A stretch of DNA of 64,000 bases, from NCBI RefSeq assembly GCF_943734655.1, contig NC_071353.1, positions 26,956,501 to 27,020,500 of the forward strand. The letters run 5' to 3'. This DNA is from Sabethes cyaneus (lineage: Eukaryota; Arthropoda; Insecta; Diptera; Culicidae). Below are positions 25,583-34,844 of this stretch, piece after piece. How positions within the stretch are numbered: the first letter of the stretch is position 1; each line of letters begins with the position of its first letter. Both the position numbers and the translations under genes were made by a program. Under the pieces are notes generated by a model. The model was not told the origin of the DNA and ran no database searches. It saw nothing but the letters and a program-made list of their open reading frames with translations.

Positions 25583-27575
25583 AGTGTTTATTTGTTTATT
25601 TGTTTATTTGTTTATTTGTTACCAGTCAACAGACCCAGATGGTCCTAATGATGCTTAAGTATACTTAAAATATTCACTTTAATTCTAGAACGTGGAATGT
25701 GGTAGTCGAATCCAGAAGAAACTCTATTAAAGGTTCGCTGCAGACCGATGACAGCACCGTGAGTTCCGTAATTAGTACGTCGAACAGGCAATCTGAAGAA
25801 GGCACTATCACGAAGAGCTCGAGAGCGGACGTTGATATTTAATTCGCCGAGAAGCGAAGGGCAATCGATGTGATTGGTTAGCAGATCGGCAATCAGCATA
25901 GCACGTGAAAGCTCACGCCTCACTTGCAGTGAGTCAAGTCCCATAAGTTGTGCACGACTTTCGTAACTTGGTAGCTGGAGTGGATTATTCCACGGTAACC
26001 GCCGAAGAGCATATCGAACAAATCTTCGTTGGACAGCTTCGATCCTGTGTACTCCATTGAGGTAATGAGGGTTCCAAATTACCGAGCAATATTCAAGAAC
26101 TGAACGAACGAGTGAACAGTAGAGAGATTTCAGGCAGTAAATGTCCGTAAAAATCCTAGACACTCTCATTATGAATCCCAAGCAACGAGATGATTTCCCG
26201 ATTACATATGAAATATGCTGCTGGAACGATAGTTTGCTATCTAATAGCACGCCTAGATCTTTGATGCAGTTAGTCCTTCCAATACTAGTATCTAAAAGCT
26301 TGTAGTCGAAAGAGATAGGTTCTTTTTTTCTTGAGAATGTAATCGCGGCACATTTACTCGGATTAACTTTCATACGGTTTGTGCAACACCAGTCTGCAAA
26401 GTTGTCTAACTGTTGCTGAAGCACGTGGGCGTCGGCGATAGAGCTGATACGATAGAAGATTTTCAAATCGTCGGCGAAGGACAAACGGGGAACTTCGAGT
26501 TTAAAATTCACATCATTGATGTATAGAAGGAATATCAACGGTCCTAGGTGGCTGCCTTGGGGAATTCCAGATGGAGCAGAAAATTCTTCAGAATAATTAT
26601 CACCAATTTTCACTGCTAGCCGACGGCCAGTGAGATACGAACGCAACCAACTGATAACTCTGCCGCCGAATCCTAGCTTTTCCAGTTTGGCTATGGCAAT
26701 CTCGTGGTTAATACTATCGAATGCCGCTGTTAGGTCAAAATAAACTGCATCAGTTTGCTCAGAATGATTGTAGCTATCTGTTATATAAGAAGTAAACGAT
26801 AAAAGATTAGTCACAGTTGAGCGCTTTGGCATAAATCCGTGTTGGTCCTCAACAATGTATTGTTGGCAAAATCCAAAAATGCAATCCAATACAGCAAGCT
26901 CAAAAAGTTTACCAACCGAGCTCAGGGCAGATATACCACGATAATTTTCAATATGCATTTTCTCCCCTTTTTTATAGACAGGAAACAAAAACGAAGATTT
27001 CCAAAAAGTCGGGAACTTGCCTTTGGCCAAAGACATATTAAAAATACGATGCAGTGGAGTCAACAAGCTGGCAGTGCACTTTTTCAGCAAAGCAGATGGA
27101 ATGCCATCAGGGCCAACGGAGTAAGACGCTTTGAGTCTAATTATTGCTGACTTTATCATCGATTCGTCTAACTCGATTTGGGTGAACGAATGACCAAGAA
27201 AGGGTACAGATTCAGCAGCAGATTCAATTTGTTCCAGGTTCAAAAACTCCTCCGAAAAAACACCTCTGAATTTAGCGGCAAAGAGATCACTAATCATCTG
27301 CGGTTCGGAGCTCCAGCGCCCATTATACATCATTGAGGAAGGTAGTCCAGACTCATTCCTTTGATTATTTACAAATTTCCAGAACGACTTCGGGTTCGAT
27401 TTCAGTTTTCGTTGCATAGAGCTGATGTAGGACCGATAGCATAATTGGCTCATACGTCGATACTTATGGTTTAGCTTCACATAATAATCCCTCAACATCA
27501 CAGTACGGTGCCTTGAAAAACGACGTAAAGCTGCTCGCTTTGCGGTTTTCAATTGACGTAATTCTCTTGTTTAGA
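25583..27575 (-). mobile_element. 5'-truncated CR1-type LINE with open RT frame
   Basis: The element is read on the minus strand from about 27575 (5') to the tail at 25583. It ends in repeats of AACAAATA just past the ORF stop, as CR1/L2-like elements often end in short tandem repeats instead of poly(A). The endonuclease domain is missing, because homology begins just after a stop codon near 27570. The body shows no frameshift, so the copy is fairly young. It lies about 390 bp from the lone LTR. Confidence 0.8.
25645..27552 (-). CDS. Reverse transcriptase of CR1-type LINE (N-terminally truncated)
   Basis: The open frame is 635 codons; the first codon of the listed frame is TTG, not ATG, and the frame is open only six codons further upstream, so no genuine start is visible. 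Motifs, numbered from that TTG: SVGPDGIPSALLKK (about 145-158), NYRGISALSSVGKLFE (203-218), QHGFMPKRS (237-245), the first catalytic Asp in YFDLTAAFDS (271-280), SGIPQGSHLGPLIFLLYIND (328-347), and the catalytic FADDLKIF (359-366). The C-terminus carries LEYCSVIWNPH, VQRRFVRYALRR and RLPVRRTNYG. It would copy RNA at a nicked target, but the endonuclease is absent, so it could not act alone. CR1 is the best fit; Jockey is the alternative. Confidence 0.85.
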   Translation of the reverse strand: MKTAKRAALRRFSRHRTVMLRDYYVKLNHKYRRMSQLCYRSYISSMQRKLKSNPKSFWKFVNNQRNESGLPSSMMYNGRWSSEPQMISDLFAAKFRGVFSEEFLNLEQIESAAESVPFLGHSFTQIELDESMIKSAIIRLKASYSVGPDGIPSALLKKCTASLLTPLHRIFNMSLAKGKFPTFWKSSFLFPVYKKGEKMHIENYRGISALSSVGKLFELAVLDCIFGFCQQYIVEDQHGFMPKRSTVTNLLSFTSYITDSYNHSEQTDAVYFDLTAAFDSINHEIAIAKLEKLGFGGRVISWLRSYLTGRRLAVKIGDNYSEEFSAPSGIPQGSHLGPLIFLLYINDVNFKLEVPRLSFADDLKIFYRISSIADAHVLQQQLDNFADWCCTNRMKVNPSKCAAITFSRKKEPISFDYKLLDTSIGRTNCIKDLGVLLDSKLSFQQHISYVIGKSSRCLGFIMRVSRIFTDIYCLKSLYCSLVRSVLEYCSVIWNPHYLNGVHRIEAVQRRFVRYALRRLPWNNPLQLPSYESRAQLMGLDSLQVRRELSRAMLIADLLTNHIDCPSLLGELNINVRSRALRDSAFFRLPVRRTNYGTHGAVIGLQRTFNRVSSGFDYHIPRSRIKVNILSILKHH

Positions 27576-28104
27576 ATTGTAAGCAGTTAAGCAATATTAT
27601 TTAATGCTGGGTAGCGGATTTTTGGTCGCATTCGTAACATTTTGTCTTATAATATCTATCATTCAACAAATCGCACGCGTTCGATTTTCGTGCACAACAA
27701 AAATAGATGGTAGAACAGTTTGGCAAATTCGTATTAAAGTTGAGTCGGCGAAAGGCCATGATGGCTAACCCGAATAAATTTTACATTAAAGTTTGTAGTA
27801 GAAACAATGCCTCTTCAATGGTTCTTTTACTGATATACTATACATTACTCCTATGGATAATTCATAGTTTAATTTAATCAAAGTTGTGCCATCGAGAGGG
27901 CCATGGTCAACATCTATGAAGATTGAGTAGGGATGAGTTTAAGCTGAGAGAGATTCGCGGATAAGAAGAAATCCAACGTCAAATGCAGCCAGTTCGAACT
28001 GTCAACTGCAGCCAGTCGTTATTATTCGTTAGAAATGGAAAAGTATTGGTAACTCATGCAAGTTTTCAGCTGGTAGTTTTTAGGAAAACTTGACAAAAGT
28101 TGAA
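27576..28104. other. No recognisable gene
   Basis: Unassigned AT-rich sequence between the LINE and the LTR retrotransposon. Its last bases carry the left copy of the GTACC target duplication. Confidence 0.5.
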
Positions 28105-28312
28105 GTACCTGTAGGATAAGAATGTTAAATGTTGAGATGAATCAAATATTAAATGAATAAAATGTTAAATAAAATTCTAAGTTAAATAATATTATACGTG
28201 AAAAAAGAAAACGATACATATTTCTCAAGTTGATGTCCGAAGTCCGCCAATTGGCATTAGACAGAGTACATATTCGCCCCGCCCCTTCTACTAGTACGTG
28301 AGAGTCATTTGC

Positions 28313-28320
28313 TATAAATA
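28313..28320 (+). promoter_or_regulatory. LTR TATA box
   Basis: TATAAATA sits in the context GCTATAAATAGGCG, followed about 30 bp later by GCTCATTCGA, a fair initiator. Transcription is predicted to start near 28343-28346, which places the 111-bp repeats in the transcribed leader. The equivalent site in the 3' LTR is 34176-34183. Confidence 0.75.
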
Positions 28321-28427
28321 GGCGTGCGCGCCGCAAGAGAGCTCATTCGAATGTCGGACGCTGAGAAGTACACATCGGGAGCGGTAAGCAGTTCAGCCAG
28401 GTAGAACATCAGTAGCAGCAGCAGCAA

Positions 28428-28936
28428 CTCTTGGGCCTTCAAGTAGCCCAATCGAGACGAAGGACGTCACCCGATCGACGAGTAAGCGAGCCATTCTAGG
28501 TGAGCCCTCTGTCCTACATCGGCAACGATTAGCAGCAACTCTTGGGCCTCCAAATAGCCCAATCGAGACGAAGGACGTCACCCGATCGACGAGTAAGCGA
28601 GCCATTCTTGGTGAGCCCTCTGTCCTACATCGGCAACGATTAGCAGCACCTCTTGGGCCTTCAAGTAGCCCAATCGAGGCGAAGGACGTCACCCGATCGA
28701 CGAGTAAGCGAGCCATTCTTGGTGAGCCCTCTGTCCTACATCGGCAACGATTAGCAGCACCTCTTGGGCCTTCAAGTAGCCCGATCGAGGCGAAGGACGT
28801 CACCCGATCGACGAGTAAGCGAGCCATTCTTGGTGAGCCCTCTGTCCTACATCGGCAACGATTAGCAGCATCCGATTGACGAGTAAGCGAGCCATTCTTG
28901 GTGAGCCCTCTGTCTTATATCGGCAACGATACTAGT
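28428..28936 (+). repeat. 111-bp tandem repeat in the 5' LTR (4.6 copies)
   Basis: CTCTTGGGCC recurs at 28428, 28539, 28650 and 28761, exactly 111 bp apart, and a partial copy ends at 28936. Each full unit contains GGACGTCACCCGATCGACG with a CRE-like GACGTCAC, and a pyrimidine-rich CTCTGTCCTACATCGG leading to GATTAG. As 111 is a multiple of three, the minus strand shows a 37-residue peptide repeat that I regard as an artefact. The same array is at 34291-34799 in the 3' LTR. Confidence 0.9.
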
Positions 28937-28953
28937 TAGTAACACGCGCAGAC

Positions 28954-30638
28954 ATGCTGCCCGGTTACGGAAATTACGACAATGGCGCCGTCGGTGGCAA
29001 CACCGAACCTGATTATACTGAGAAAAGGTAAATTTTCAATTTCGATATCAAGTTGAGACGTGAGAATTGAGATTTCATTTAGTGTAATGAAATATATTCC
29101 AATTGGAAAGGTGGAATATAGTTGTTAGTTCTTCATGGAAGAATGAATAAGTATTGTATATATTCCAATAGGAAAGGTGGAATATAACGAATCCCGATGG
29201 AAATGCCGGGAGTCGAAAACTAAAAATTAATGAAAACTATGATTGAAAAGGCATAGTTTCCTAGTTACAATGAAATCTCAAAATCCCGATGGAAATGGCG
29301 GGATTTTGAAGCGAAAAATAAAAATTAATGAAAACTATGATTGAAAAGGCATAGTTTCCTAGTTACAATGAAATCTCAAATTACTTTAATTACATGTGAT
29401 GTGACTCTGAAATTCGTGAGTAAAAAAAAAAAAAAAACACTTATACCTTTTATGTTTACAGACATTCAAAGGGAAAGCGTACGAAGAAGCTAAAGGAGGA
29501 ACTAGCTAAAATGAAGGCAGAATTGGAAAAGACCCGTTTGGAACAGGAACAACTTAGCCGTGTGTTGGCTGGGATGACGCAAAATGCAGATTTTTGTGAA
29601 GCACGATCCAGCACAATACGCGATGAGCAGAACAGCGGAAACGAAACGCTCCTTATGACAATGAACAACATGTCATTAGGTAGCTTGAACATTCCAGAAT
29701 GTTCGCCAACGACCGGAGATACGGAAATCAACAAGAGAGCCTATGATCACTGGAAAAACGTGTTTAATGCATCATTAAATCTTATTCAAGCGGCCGATGA
29801 ATCGACCAGATTCGATTTATTCCGCATCAAAGCAGGCCCGTTGCTTCTTGAGCTACTTGATGGCACCACATCGCAAGCTGATATGGTTGATGAGCAAATG
29901 TATCCCTATTCAAATGCAATTGCTCGACTAGACGCTTATTTTGCGTCAAGAGCGTATATTTTATCCCAGCGTAGTAAGCTAACGAATATGGTGCAAAGGA
30001 ACGGTGAACTCAATATTGACTATGTGAGAAGAGTTGCTGCCGCATCGAAGCTTTGTAACTACAAGGCGGATGAGGTGTTCGAAGCCATTTCAAGAACCGT
30101 AACCAGAGGTTCCTCAGATAGCCGAGTGAGAACTATATCTTACCGGGTTTTAACTGATGGAGGGACACTCAACGAGTTAATTGATCAAGTGCGCATCCGA
30201 GAAGTGGAACTGGATAATGAAGATGATTATCGCAGACTCCATCAACAGAGAGCAGCAACGGTAGCGCTAGTTTCACATCAGTCGAACAATTATGGTCAAC
30301 CTCGCCGTAGTCATTATGGATCTTCACGGGGATTAGCAGGTAACCGTGCTAGAGGAGCGGTTACTCGTGGTACATCGAGAAACTCAAGATTTGCCCGATC
30401 GTGCTGGAGATGCCTGAGCACGTATCACTCTTCAGATGATTGTTTTCACCGTGAGAAAGTCTGCCACAGCTGCAATCGCCGGGGACACATTGAACGAGCG
30501 TGTTCATCTCAAATAAAAGGTGAATCCCGTAAACGTCGTTGGACAGGAGAAGACACAGAGCCTCCAAGCAAAATCGCAGCAGTGGAGAAAACAGAAGAAA
30601 ATTTAGAACAAAGTGAGGTAATACAAAGTGATGAATAA
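28954..30638 (+). CDS. gag: Gag polyprotein, predicted spliced gene
   Basis: I predict exon 1 at 28954-29027 and exon 2 at 29462-30638, giving 416 residues. ATG 28954 lies in the LTR. After 24 codons plus two bases a donor AAAAG|GTAAAT occurs, and the acceptor TTTATGTTTACAG|ACATTC restores the frame. Unspliced RNA from that ATG stops at TAA 29029. The 16 codons added before ATG 29511 are rich in Lys, Glu and Leu and extend a coiled-coil-like helix (KKLKEELAKMKAELEKTR), which supports the exon. The C-terminal part has two CCHC zinc knuckles of form C-x2-C-x4-H-x4-C (CWRCLSTYHSSDDC and CHSCNRRGHIERAC), known to bind RNA in capsids. A shorter Gag of 375 residues from ATG 29511 is the conservative alternative. 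Confidence 0.85.
28983..29000 (+). promoter_or_regulatory. Primer-binding site
   Basis: TGGCGCCGTCGGTGGC begins two bases after the LTR end. TGG at its start pairs with the tRNA CCA end, as expected. The tRNA species is not determined (Ser- and Arg-type PBSs start similarly). This site lies inside the predicted first coding exon of gag. Confidence 0.75.
29028..29461 (+). other. Predicted intron 1 (gag leader intron)
   Basis: The 434-nt segment starts GTAAAT and ends in a pyrimidine-rich CTTATACCTTTTATGTTTACAG. Removing it joins a 74-nt LTR-PBS exon to gag in frame. The interior has two internal duplications: TATTCCAAT(T/A)GGAAAGGTGG at about 29096 and 29161, and a 60-bp block at about 29222 and 29326 (AAAAATTAATGAAAACTATG...). 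Its presence in the genomic copy implies that the RNA that was reverse transcribed was unspliced. Confidence 0.75.
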
Positions 30639-30730
30639 TTATTTTTGTGATTTATTAATACTATGATAATATGATAATAAAAAGTAAAAATGAAGCAAAC
30701 TGTTTTAATTGAATGAAACAATTATTCCAG
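30618..30730 (+). other. Predicted intron 2 (gag-pol fusion intron)
   Basis: The donor AGTGAG|GTAATA lies 21 nt before the gag stop. The acceptor ACAATTATTCCAG|GTACTT lies 18 nt into the pol frame, with a TTTAATT branch-like site upstream. The 113-nt segment is not a multiple of three. Both junctions fall on codon boundaries, so removal shifts from the gag frame to the pol frame and deletes the gag stop at 30636. The product would be a 1,483-residue Gag-Pol. Confidence 0.7.
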
Positions 30731-33700
30731 GTACTTCAATCCTCGCCATTATGTAAAGATGATATTGGAAACGTCGATTCTGTGACGACGGATGACGCAA
30801 AGGCTTACGTTACAGGGTTCGTTGCTGGCGTAAAAGTTGTATTTTTTGTAGACTCTGGAGCACAGGTTAATACTATTACTCCAGAATCGTTCAACGCTAT
30901 ACTTCGAGACGAAAAGGCAAGACAAAATTTGCACGAGTTGAGTTACGAGTCCGATAAGATTTTGCGTGCATATGCAACAGCCGGAAACATCAACGTGATA
31001 GCAACTTTTTCAGCAGAACTTTTTGTTTCTGAAGATAGGTCAGTTACAGTAGAAAAGTTCTATGTGGTAGATGGTTCTAAAGCGCTTCTTGGCTTCAACA
31101 CTGCAACCAGATATAGTTTACTTGAAGTGGGGCTTGAAGTTTCGATTACCGGCGCTGACGGGACCGATCCTGACTGGAGATGTGAATTTGTTTCTGTGCA
31201 GAGCGTTCAGCGTTTCGAGGAGTTTCCAAAATTTAACGTACCGGCGGTTATACTGAGCTATGATAACTCTTTACCCCCTTCAAGGAACGTTTATACGCAC
31301 ATCCCTCCAGCTTTCAAAGAGCTGACAAGACAGAAACTTGATGAATTAAAAGCAACAGGTATTATTGAGAAGGTGACTATGGATATGGATAAAAGTTTTT
31401 GTTCATCGCTATTAGTTATTCCAAAAGGGAAAACTGATATTCGTCTAGTGGTCGACTTGCGTGGACCTAATAAGTGCATACATAGAACTCCTTTCAAAAT
31501 GCCAACTTTTCAATCCATTCTGATGGAATTGCATGGCGCTGCATACTTCTCCACGATAGACCTAACCAGTGCATTTTTCCACATAGTGCTAGATGAAAAA
31601 TCGAGACATCTTACGAATTTTTTCGCTGGAGATGGACTTTATAGATGTTGCCGGTTGCCATTTGGTCTAACAAACGCCCCTGACATATTTCAGGAGGTCA
31701 TGCAAACAGTAGTACTCTCGGGATGTGATGGAACCGTCAATTATCTGGATGATATCTTAGTATATGGGCGAACAAGAGAAGAGCATGATCATAACCTGCA
31801 AAACGTCATGAAAAGGCTCGAAGAACACAACGTACGAATAAATTATGACAAATGCAGTTTCGCGCAGCAACAAACAAAATTTTTGGGATTTACATTATCA
31901 ACTAAAGGATGGCAAGTAGATGACGAAAAAATTGGAGCGATAAAGAACTTTCGCAAACCAGAAATACAAGGAGAAGTAAAGAGTTTTCTTGGTTTGATCA
32001 CGTTTATAGAACGATTCGTTCCTCAGCGTGCGGATAAAACTCGCTATTTGAGAGAATTGGCAAATTCAAAAGAATTCTATTGGAATCCTGACCTAGAAGA
32101 CGAGTTCAATAACCTGAAGAATGATGCAGGGAGATTCATCAAGACTCTGGGTTATTTCAACCGAGACGATAAAACAGACTTATTCGTAGATGCCTCACCT
32201 TACGGGTTAGGAGCGATCCTCGTTCAATATGACCATACGTCGAAACCTCGGATTATATCATGTGCATCAAAAGCTTTAACACTTGCGGAGAAGAAATATC
32301 CTCAAACTCAAAAGGAAGCACTGGCAATGGTTTGGGGTGTTGAACGCTTTTCGGTGTATCTTTTAAACATTAACTTTACAATCCGGACGGACGCCGAATC
32401 GAATGCTTTTATTTTCGGCGGCTTACACCGAATTGGTAAAAGAGCGGTATCGAGAGCTGAGGCTTGGGCGTTGCGGTTGCAGCCATATTGCTTCAACGTT
32501 GCTACCATTTCAGGAGAAGCTAATGTTGCTGATGCCTTATCTCGGTTAGTGAAGGAATCTCAATCCCCTATGCCGTTCGATGACGCTGAAGAAAAACATT
32601 TATTGTATTTGCTGGACACTGGTACAATGGAAATCACGTGGGATGATATCGAGATAGAGGCTGAGAAGGATACTGAGCTGATATTAGTGAGATCAGCAAT
32701 TAAGAGTGGCAAATGGGATAAATCTTTGAGGAGATTCGAATCAGAATCAAAGAATCTGAGAATATTTGGAGCATTAATCTTCGCTAGAGATCGAGTTATT
32801 CTGCCCTACGCTCTTCGAGAAAGAGCACTTAGTTCAGCACACCAAGGACATATGGGCATAGGTTCCATGAAGAAAATCCTAAGAAACTATTTCTGGTGGC
32901 CAGGAATGGCCAAACAAGTTGAAAATTTTGTAGAAGGCTGTGAGACTTGTTTCAGATTATCGAGAAGAAACCCACCCATTCCATTAACAAATCGTGAATT
33001 ACCGGAAGGACCGTGGGAAATTTTACAAGTGGATTTTTTTTCGTTCAAAGGTTTCGGATCGGGAGAATTCTTGGTTATAGTAGATACCTACTCTAGGTAT
33101 CTACATGTAATTGAGATGAAGAACATAGATGCGGATTGTGTTAATGCAGCGTTAGGAAGAATTTTCGAAGTTTGGGGTTATCCGCTCATAATTCACAGTG
33201 ACAATGGTCCGCCATTCCAAAGTGAAAATTTTGTCAAAACCTGGGAAAACCGTGGTGTAAAAATTAGAAAATCGATCCCATTAAGTGCTCAATCCAACGG
33301 TGCGGTAGAACGGCAAAATAAAGGGTTGAAAGAAGCTTTTGCTGCCGCGAAACTTGACAATATTAACTGGAAACTAGCATTGGAAAAATACTTGCATATG
33401 CACAACAGAGTTCGACCACTATCACGTCTCGGAATCACGCCGTTTGAGTTACTCGTCGGATGGAGATACAGAGGAACCTTTCCATGTTTATGGGAAAAGT
33501 ATTCTCCTGAACCAGTAGATCGTGCGGATATACGTGAAAAGGATGCTGCCTCGAAGCTAGATAGCAAAAAGTATGCAGATGCAGTTAGAGGAGCGAAATG
33601 TTCGGATATTGCAGTAGGAGATAAGGTACTGATGGCACAAAGCTCGAAACAAAAAGGAGATCCTACATTCACCGAAGACCGTTATACCGTTCTGGCAAGG

Positions 33701-33952
33701 GACGGTGCGAAAGTTATTGTTCAGAGTAGCCGAGGCGTGCAGTACAGTAGAAACGTACAGGATGTAAAAAAAGTTCCCGCTGTGATGCAAGAAGAAAACA
33801 ATCCAGAATCAAATGAAAGTCGCGAAACAATGTCTGAATTACAGTTTCCTGATATAACAGGAAGCATGCACGAGGCAAATGATAGACCCAAGCGTTTATT
33901 AAGAAAACCTTCTAGATTTAACGATATGGTTTTGTATAGTATTTTTGATTAG
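30713..33952 (+). CDS. pol: Pol polyprotein: protease, RT, RNase H, integrase
   Basis: The frame is 1,079 codons from ATG 30713, preceded directly by an in-frame TGA, 74 nt after the gag stop. Aspartic protease: FFVDSGAQ with DSG at 47-49. Reverse transcriptase: LVVDLRGPN (245-253), catalytic Asp in TIDLTSAF (281-288), RLPFGLTNAP (314-323), YLDD (344-347). RNase H: D493 (FVDASPYG), E535, D560 and D607 (ADALSRL). Integrase: zinc site H710, H713, C743, C746; DDE triad D774, D830 (IHSDNGPPF), E866. Domain order is that of Ty3/gypsy. It makes and integrates cDNA. There is no conventional overlap with gag for frameshifting, since pol lies in the -1 frame and is closed by stops upstream. Expression by splicing (30618-30730) or reinitiation at 30713 are the options. 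Confidence 0.95.
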   Translation: MKQLFQVLQSSPLCKDDIGNVDSVTTDDAKAYVTGFVAGVKVVFFVDSGAQVNTITPESFNAILRDEKARQNLHELSYESDKILRAYATAGNINVIATFSAELFVSEDRSVTVEKFYVVDGSKALLGFNTATRYSLLEVGLEVSITGADGTDPDWRCEFVSVQSVQRFEEFPKFNVPAVILSYDNSLPPSRNVYTHIPPAFKELTRQKLDELKATGIIEKVTMDMDKSFCSSLLVIPKGKTDIRLVVDLRGPNKCIHRTPFKMPTFQSILMELHGAAYFSTIDLTSAFFHIVLDEKSRHLTNFFAGDGLYRCCRLPFGLTNAPDIFQEVMQTVVLSGCDGTVNYLDDILVYGRTREEHDHNLQNVMKRLEEHNVRINYDKCSFAQQQTKFLGFTLSTKGWQVDDEKIGAIKNFRKPEIQGEVKSFLGLITFIERFVPQRADKTRYLRELANSKEFYWNPDLEDEFNNLKNDAGRFIKTLGYFNRDDKTDLFVDASPYGLGAILVQYDHTSKPRIISCASKALTLAEKKYPQTQKEALAMVWGVERFSVYLLNINFTIRTDAESNAFIFGGLHRIGKRAVSRAEAWALRLQPYCFNVATISGEANVADALSRLVKESQSPMPFDDAEEKHLLYLLDTGTMEITWDDIEIEAEKDTELILVRSAIKSGKWDKSLRRFESESKNLRIFGALIFARDRVILPYALRERALSSAHQGHMGIGSMKKILRNYFWWPGMAKQVENFVEGCETCFRLSRRNPPIPLTNRELPEGPWEILQVDFFSFKGFGSGEFLVIVDTYSRYLHVIEMKNIDADCVNAALGRIFEVWGYPLIIHSDNGPPFQSENFVKTWENRGVKIRKSIPLSAQSNGAVERQNKGLKEAFAAAKLDNINWKLALEKYLHMHNRVRPLSRLGITPFELLVGWRYRGTFPCLWEKYSPEPVDRADIREKDAASKLDSKKYADAVRGAKCSDIAVGDKVLMAQSSKQKGDPTFTEDRYTVLARDGAKVIVQSSRGVQYSRNVQDVKKVPAVMQEENNPESNESRETMSELQFPDITGSMHEANDRPKRLLRKPSRFNDMVLYSIFD

Positions 33953-33972
33953 AGAGTACACAAGGATAGTAT

Positions 33973-34844
33973 TGTAGGATAAGAATGTTAAATGTTGAGA
34001 TGAATCAAATATTAAATGAATAAAATGTTAAATAAAATTCTAAGTTAAATAATATTATACGTGAAAAAAGAAAACGATACATATTTCTCAAGTTGATGTC
34101 CGAAGTCCGCCAATTGGCATTAGACAGAGTACATATTCGCCCCGCCCCTTCTACTAGTACGTGAGAGTCATTTGCTATAAATAGGCGTGCGCGCCGCAAG
34201 AGAGCTCATTCGAATGTCGGACGCTGAGAAGTACACATCGGGAGCGGTAAGCAGTTCAGCCAGGTAGAACATCAGTAGCAGCAGCAGCAACTCTTGGGCC
34301 TTCAAGTAGCCCAATCGAGACGAAGGACGTCACCCGATCGACGAGTAAGCGAGCCATTCTAGGTGAGCCCTCTGTCCTACATCGGCAACGATTAGCAGCA
34401 ACTCTTGGGCCTCCAAATAGCCCAATCGAGACGAAGGACGTCACCCGATCGACGAGTAAGCGAGCCATTCTTGGTGAGCCCTCTGTCCTACATCGGCAAC
34501 GATTAGCAGCACCTCTTGGGCCTTCAAGTAGCCCAATCGAGGCGAAGGACGTCACCCGATCGACGAGTAAGCGAGCCATTCTTGGTGAGCCCTCTGTCCT
34601 ACATCGGCAACGATTAGCAGCACCTCTTGGGCCTTCAAGTAGCCCGATCGAGGCGAAGGACGTCACCCGATCGACGAGTAAGCGAGCCATTCTTGGTGAG
34701 CCCTCTGTCCTACATCGGCAACGATTAGCAGCATCCGATTGACGAGTAAGCGAGCCATTCTTGGTGAGCCCTCTGTCTTATATCGGCAACGATACTAGTT
34801 AGTAACACGCGCAGACATGCTGCCCGGTTACGGAAATTACGACA
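33973..34844 (+). repeat. 3' LTR
   Basis: The 872-bp copy shows no difference from 28110-28981 by eye. It is preceded 20 bp after the pol stop by a weak purine-rich tract and followed by the GTACC duplication. The 111-bp repeats, TATA box and Gag-like ATG are all present again. Confidence 0.95.

Larger units (their letters stand above)
28110..28981 (+). repeat. 5' LTR
   Basis: The LTR is 872 bp, TGTAGGATAAG...TTACGACA. The U3 part holds a TATA box at 28313. The downstream part holds an initiator-like TCATT near 28343, a 17-codon upstream frame at 28351-28404, and a 111-bp tandem repeat. It ends with the putative Gag start codon at 28954. It looks identical to 33973-34844. Minus-strand frames within it are repeat artefacts. 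Confidence 0.95.

Noticed and set aside
28393..28827. 144-codon minus-strand frame with a 37-residue repeat (also 34256-34690)
   Set aside because: It is the antisense of the 111-bp LTR repeat. The frame stays open only because 111 is a multiple of three.
28428..28936. CRISPR-like array
   Set aside because: The units are contiguous 111-bp repeats without spacers, inside an LTR of a eukaryotic element.
30638..30713. Ribosomal frameshift site between gag and pol
   Set aside because: Gag ends 74 nt before the pol ATG, pol is closed by a TGA directly upstream of that ATG, and no slippery heptamer spans an overlap.
33952..33973. A third env-like gene after pol
   Set aside because: Only 20 bp separate the pol stop from the 3' LTR.
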